Shown here: positions 60,591-64,000 of the stretch, piece after piece
Layout: each line of letters begins with the position of its first letter
How positions within the stretch are numbered: the first letter of the stretch is position 1
Assembly: GCA_963925545.1 (NCBI GenBank)
Contig: CAWUSA010000011.1
Location: forward strand, 35,801-99,800
Direction: 5' to 3'
Length of the DNA stretch: 64,000 nucleotides
Origin: TMED14 sp963925545
Lineage (GTDB): Bacteria > Bacteroidota > Bacteroidia > Flavobacteriales > Schleiferiaceae
Translations under genes and position numbers: made by a program
The notes under the pieces: generated by a model
Database searches by the model: none
What the model saw: the letters and a program-made list of their open reading frames with translations, nothing else
What the model was told of the DNA's origin: nothing

Positions 60591-62768
60591 CTAAATTCCT
60601 ATTTGCCGTTGCCATTTAACAAAGCCTTGCCAATCACCGTCTTGAATGGCGCCACCGATGTAAAACAGGGTGAAAGCACTGGGCTGGTATTGCAGGAGGG
60701 GTTGAAGCATGGTGCTTTGATCAAAGTGATTGTATTGAGCAATAACCCTCAGGTCAGTGAAACGGTTGAAAGCGTAATTGGCTATGCCTTGTGTGATGAA
60801 TCCACGGTAAATACTTCCGCTGCCATTGATTTCTTGCATACTTGCGTGGTTGATGCTGCTGCTTAATTTGAACTTATTGGCCAGTTGGAGGTTGATTGTC
60901 AAATCGATTTCTTGATTCATTCCAATCCTGGGCGTGCTTTCATTGTAGGCAATGGCGCGACCTCCACGACCGCCTAGATCCATGGAGAAGGTTTGGCTAG
61001 GTTTCCAACTGATTTTGCCCCCTAGGCGAAAAAGGTTGGAGAAATCCTGACCCAAGTAATTCTCTGTTTGTGTGAATTTGCTAAAAAACCGGGTATTCAA
61101 GTTGTTGCTCCAGTTAACCCAACCGAATGACAGCAAGGAATTCTCCTTGGTAACGCCAGCAAAGTTTTCATAGTGGGATACTTCCGTGTAAGTCCCCCAT
61201 GTTTTGAGGTGCTTGCCGTTGGGAAAACCATTGAATGATTGACCGATTTCGAAGCGCCGGTAGTTGTTCCGTGGTTCAAAACCCAATTCCGGCCGGAAGG
61301 TCGGAGAGATGACCATGTAATCAGCACGTGTAGTCATGGTTTTTCTTTGACGCCTCAAGGAGAAAAACCCAGCATAGCCATTGAATCGCTCACCGTCTAA
61401 TTTACCAGTGTAGCCTTCAAAGTCATCGGCATCGCTGATCCAGTCTGCGATGGGCTCTTGGGTCTCTGTACGTGAAATCTCTGCCTGAACACGCCAGCCG
61501 TTCTTGATTTGAATGTTGGCGTCAGCTGCCACCGTGTGGCCAAAGCCGCCACCTTGGTGAAGGCGATGGGTAGTAAGTAAGCCAATAGAAGATGCATTGT
61601 CCAAAGGTTTTTCAATCTTCATCACTGATGACCAGTTGCCCTTGGTTTCCCCATAGGATGATCGATTCTCTCCAGAGACCAAGTAAGATGATCCTTGATC
61701 CCATCCAGAGAGCAAATAGGTCCGGTAATCCTTGCCCTGGTAAATGCCCTTTGCAATGGCTGTAGGATTGGCAATGGCCCTTGTGTAGACATACTTTAAT
61801 CGAGATTCAAGGAAGTCACTGCCTTCATTGAAGAAGGGACGGCGTTCAGGGTATAGCAAGGAAAAGGCTGCATTGACATCCACTTGAGCGACATCAGCTT
61901 CAACTTGTGAGAAGTCTGGGTTGAGGGCGATTTCAATGGACGTTTGGGAATTCAAACCAATGAAACCACTGCCGCCAAGTTTAATTTGAGGATCCAGGGC
62001 TTGGCCACCGGGATTTATTGAGCCAAAAACATAGGGTAAAATCTCAGCGCGCATTGTTGGCTGGATTCGGTCAAGAATCAGAACATCTGTCATCTGGCAG
62101 TCCGAGCAGGGGATGTTATTGTCTGAAAAAAAGGTCTGACTGTGAGCTTGAACGCCTTGCGTATACTGTTGTCTGAAGAAGGAGAATTTCCATCGCTGCA
62201 AATCTTCATTGGGGAACTGCAAGGCATTGAACGGTATGCGCATCTCTACAGTGTAGTAATTGTCCTGTATGTCTGCCCATGTTTCATAGGTGATATTATA
62301 GGACACATCAAATTCATCACGCATGCTTGCCGGATTTTTTTTAATCAAATCAAGCTGAACCCCAAAGGGGTTTGATGCAATGAAAACCATATTCCTGGTG
62401 TCACCATACACGTCCAAAGCAATGCCAATGAAGTCATCTTCCCATGCCATGTCACGACGCTTTGTGGTTGCTCTAAAGTCCTCCTGGTCAATTTCACAGT
62501 GAAAGGCTATAATTAATGCTTCATTGGTCCGGTACGCATAGCCTGTGCTGAGTAAATTTGGCTTGCTGTTGTACCCTGGTTGCGTCTCATAGCTGAGGTC
62601 AAGGGTCATTGCTCCAGCGTATTCATTGGCTTGAATTATGCCGTCTAAGGTGACGTGTGCAGGTAGCATAGGGACATCCCACTCGACCACTTCAAGGTCC
62701 TGTGCCGTTTGAGCTTGAATGCTGATTGTATATGTTGTCAGAATTGCAACAAATAATAGCTCTCTCAT
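60591..62768 (-). CDS. DUF5916 / CBM9-like domain outer-membrane-type protein
   Basis: A 725-residue exported protein. The signal peptide is residues 1-19 (ELLFVAILTTYTISIQAQ). Residues about 25-225 resemble a carbohydrate-binding family 9-like domain (ITLDGIIQANEYAGA in form, DDFIGIALDVYGD). The remaining ~480 residues match DUF5916, with LNPDFSQVEADVAQVDVNAAFSLLYPERRPFFNEGSDFL as the diagnostic block in form, followed by alternating beta strands that suggest a barrel. The function is not established. The ATG lies 4 bases from a TAAATTTG box, so the mRNA is probably leaderless. Confidence 0.87.
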   Translation of the reverse strand: MRELLFVAILTTYTISIQAQTAQDLEVVEWDVPMLPAHVTLDGIIQANEYAGAMTLDLSYETQPGYNSKPNLLSTGYAYRTNEALIIAFHCEIDQEDFRATTKRRDMAWEDDFIGIALDVYGDTRNMVFIASNPFGVQLDLIKKNPASMRDEFDVSYNITYETWADIQDNYYTVEMRIPFNALQFPNEDLQRWKFSFFRQQYTQGVQAHSQTFFSDNNIPCSDCQMTDVLILDRIQPTMRAEILPYVFGSINPGGQALDPQIKLGGSGFIGLNSQTSIEIALNPDFSQVEADVAQVDVNAAFSLLYPERRPFFNEGSDFLESRLKYVYTRAIANPTAIAKGIYQGKDYRTYLLSGWDQGSSYLVSGENRSSYGETKGNWSSVMKIEKPLDNASSIGLLTTHRLHQGGGFGHTVAADANIQIKNGWRVQAEISRTETQEPIADWISDADDFEGYTGKLDGERFNGYAGFFSLRRQRKTMTTRADYMVISPTFRPELGFEPRNNYRRFEIGQSFNGFPNGKHLKTWGTYTEVSHYENFAGVTKENSLLSFGWVNWSNNLNTRFFSKFTQTENYLGQDFSNLFRLGGKISWKPSQTFSMDLGGRGGRAIAYNESTPRIGMNQEIDLTINLQLANKFKLSSSINHASMQEINGSGSIYRGFITQGIANYAFNRFTDLRVIAQYNHFDQSTMLQPLLQYQPSAFTLFYIGGAIQDGDWQGFVKWQRQIGI

Positions 62769-62772
62769 CCTG

Positions 62773-62780
62773 CAAATTTA
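62773..62780 (-). promoter_or_regulatory. TAAATTTG -7 box for the DUF5916 gene, 4 bases from the ATG
   Basis: An exact TAnnTTTG match on the minus strand, four bases from the start codon: the same spacing as mtaB and the substrate-binding protein. Confidence 0.7.
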
Positions 62781-62856
62781 CATTCGATGATTGCCCCATT
62801 GACTACTAACTCAAACAGATTTTGAACGTCTCACCTTTTGAAGGTAGGACATTCCT

Positions 62857-63354
62857 TCATTTTTTTGTGAGCCATGTGTCGTAATCGTGCTCGTTAACCT
62901 CATAAGCCCAATGCAATAGGCTCTGTTGTACTCTTGGTGCGGTATGCCAATCACCGGTATCATGTATCTTCTGATAGATGTTATTACGCCACCTACCTTT
63001 TGGCCCACAAAAGCTCTGATGCCTACTTATCTGTCGATCATCATCAGCCGTTCTTCTGCCTCTATTGTGCTGTATATACCAATTAAGCCATCCATAAGGA
63101 TCCTGTTTATGTATCCATCGGTATTTCATCCACTGCTCATAGTTGAGCCCCGACCTTATGCGAAACTTATTCCTTCTAGGTAAGTATCTCTCCGCACACC
63201 ATAGGTCTGAGTCCAGACCTTTGAATTCTTCTGCCAATACATCTGCTAATTCTCTAGACATATCAGGTCCTGCATTAGGTCCAAAGTAAGCTCCTCCAAA
63301 GATTCCTCTTTCGAACATCTCTCTTGGCGTAAGCATGGGTTTAAACGGTATCAT
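62857..63354 (-). CDS. Unrecognised 165-residue protein with foreign codon use
   Basis: No confident family. No signal peptide or membrane segment. The protein is rich in Trp, Tyr, Arg and Asp and contains two stretches that look conserved: GWLNWYIQHNRGRRTADDDR (about 96-115), and GPKGRWRNNIYQKI followed by PRVQQSLLHWAYEV (about 123-157). From memory these resemble uncharacterised proteins of large phages and aquatic viruses; no search was run. Of 17 arginine codons, 13 are AGA or AGG, and ATA is the main isoleucine codon, unlike the core genes here. The region beyond its start is AT-rich. It looks acquired by transfer. Confidence 0.65.
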   Translation of the reverse strand: MIPFKPMLTPREMFERGIFGGAYFGPNAGPDMSRELADVLAEEFKGLDSDLWCAERYLPRRNKFRIRSGLNYEQWMKYRWIHKQDPYGWLNWYIQHNRGRRTADDDRQISRHQSFCGPKGRWRNNIYQKIHDTGDWHTAPRVQQSLLHWAYEVNEHDYDTWLTKK

Positions 63355-63616
63355 AACTCTTCTGACTTTTATGGGACACCTTTGATATAAAGGGTTTACC
63401 CCTCACTCTTTTATTTATGTACGAAGGCAGTGTCACCCTTATTTATTGATGTTAATATAGGTTATTATGTGATTTGTTTTGTGGTTATTATATTCCAGCT
63501 GTTGAATGAGCAATTGTGATAGCTCCAGTAATGAATGGTTTTCAAATGTTGCATAGGCAGATTGATGAATACCTTGCATCGTCAAAGCAGTCAATCGAAT
63601 TCTAATCAGCAGCAGA
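63355..63616. other. AT-rich gap between the 165-residue gene and the SDR gene
   Basis: 262 bases without a convincing gene. Hand counts over three 60-base lines gave 37, 30 and 37% G+C, below the coding regions. I found no TAnnTTTG box in either useful orientation, no terminator hairpin and no clear direct repeat that would mark an insertion. It may hold a promoter of a different type or be a remnant of the event that brought in the neighbouring gene. Confidence 0.5.
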
Positions 63617-64000
63617 ATGAAAAGTCAACAAAAGGTATTGATCACCGGCGCAACATCAGGCTTAGGCCTTGAATTTGCTCAATTGGCGCATGACGCTGGT
63701 TGGCAGCTACTACTCACGGGCAGAAATGCTAAGGCCCTGGATGAACTGCAAGGCAAGTATGCATCGGCTAGGACCCATATTGCAGACCTTTCCACTGATG
63801 AGGGGTTGGCTTCGCTGTTGTCATGGATTACTGATCAGCCATTGGATGCTTTGATTAATAATGCGGGCTTTGGCTTAGGGCGTGACATCGTCGTAAGCAA
63901 GCAGTCAGTGCTCGACGATATGTTAGCTGTCAATATCAAGGCCTTGGTTACCTTATCTAGAACTGCAGCAATTGGCATGATTAAGCGCGGTACTGGTCGC
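63617..64000 (+). CDS. Short-chain dehydrogenase/reductase, 3'-truncated by window edge
   Basis: ATG at 63617 opens a frame that runs to the last base, 128 codons, with no stop. The product shows the classical SDR Rossmann start VLITGATSGLGLEFAQLA (TGxxxGxG, residues 10-17), a short acidic turn (HIADLS) and the NNAG motif in LDALINNAGFGLG (near residue 83). The catalytic Tyr-x-x-x-Lys would lie beyond the window. It resembles general SDR oxidoreductases of the YqjQ/DltE type, but the substrate cannot be assigned. Confidence 0.88.
   Translation, partial: MKSQQKVLITGATSGLGLEFAQLAHDAGWQLLLTGRNAKALDELQGKYASARTHIADLSTDEGLASLLSWITDQPLDALINNAGFGLGRDIVVSKQSVLDDMLAVNIKALVTLSRTAAIGMIKRGTGR

Noticed and set aside
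60582..60866. 94-codon open frame on the plus strand, antisense to the end of the DUF5916 gene
   Set aside because: It lies wholly inside a well-supported coding region on the other strand and shows no family pattern or start signal.
62811..63008. 65-codon minus-strand frame overlapping the 165-residue gene
   Set aside because: It is out of frame with the better gene, has no family signal, and its composition looks like a frame shadow.
1..64000. CRISPR arrays, tRNA or rRNA genes, insertion sequences, integrases
   Set aside because: No regularly spaced repeats, cloverleaf-like segments, rRNA blocks, transposase or integrase products were recognised on either strand by eye.

Overview
The window is a gene-dense stretch of a Bacteroidota chromosome, probably order Flavobacteriales. 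Five things point there: TAnnTTTG -7 promoter boxes instead of TTGACA/TATAAT, no Shine-Dalgarno sequences at the starts I checked, a type IX secretion plug protein, a bacillithiol glycosyltransferase (bshA), and several Bacteroidota-typical families (DUF3467, DUF6095, DUF5916, GH3/beta-lactamase fusion). Base composition looks mid-40s percent G+C by eye. No rRNA, tRNA, CRISPR array or insertion sequence was recognised. Both ends cut a gene: rplA on the left and a short-chain dehydrogenase on the right.

Layout. 1-10.2 kb (+): the rplA-rplJ-rplL-rpoB-rpoC cluster, with a hairpin between rplL and rpoB and a small DUF3467 gene overlapping the end of rpoC, closed by a strong two-way terminator. 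10.2-16.4 kb (-): a class III aminotransferase with a small membrane protein; an ECF sigma / membrane protein / Spy-like secreted protein module; and a split transketolase whose two halves flank a von Willebrand A domain protein. 16.5-25.3 kb (+): ychF, trhO, topoisomerase IV (parE-parC) and a secreted choice-of-anchor B protein. 25.3-31.8 kb (-): a likely operon mtaB-rfbC-lytic transglycosylase-uvrA-LOG. 31.9-33.5 kb (+): an orphan peptide-type substrate-binding lipoprotein. 33.5-38.1 kb (-): small membrane protein-mutL-two rhomboids-exo/endonuclease-like protein. 38.1-43.7 kb (+): GH3/beta-lactamase fusion, MORN-type protein, bshA, an eIF1-like protein and an rRNA/tRNA methyltransferase. 43.8-49.7 kb: a second uvrA (-), a second ECF sigma factor (+) and recQ (-). 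49.8-53.5 kb: tatC-lptB (+) facing sua5 and the T9SS plug gene (-). 53.6-60.6 kb (+): complete nqrABCDEF plus apbE, a sodium-pumping NADH:quinone oxidoreductase with its own flavin transferase. 60.6-63.4 kb (-): a DUF5916 outer-membrane-type protein and a 165-residue gene with foreign codon use. The right edge holds the SDR gene.

How the genes work together. The left third is the transcription/translation core. The middle mixes DNA repair and topology (two UvrA, MutL, RecQ, Topo IV) with envelope functions (lytic transglycosylase, GH3, LptB, TatC, rhomboids). The right part supplies respiratory sodium transport. Genes are packed tightly: 4-26 base overlaps are common, including at convergent ends. 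Eleven exact TAnnTTTG boxes sit directly upstream of first genes of transcription units; four lie only 4-6 bases from the start codon, which suggests leaderless or near-leaderless mRNAs.

The most unusual items are the 165-residue gene with AGA/AGG/ATA codons, the VWA gene lodged inside the transketolase operon, the leaderless promoter pattern with two back-to-back promoter pairs of the same geometry, and a MutL whose C-terminal nuclease motif is lost.
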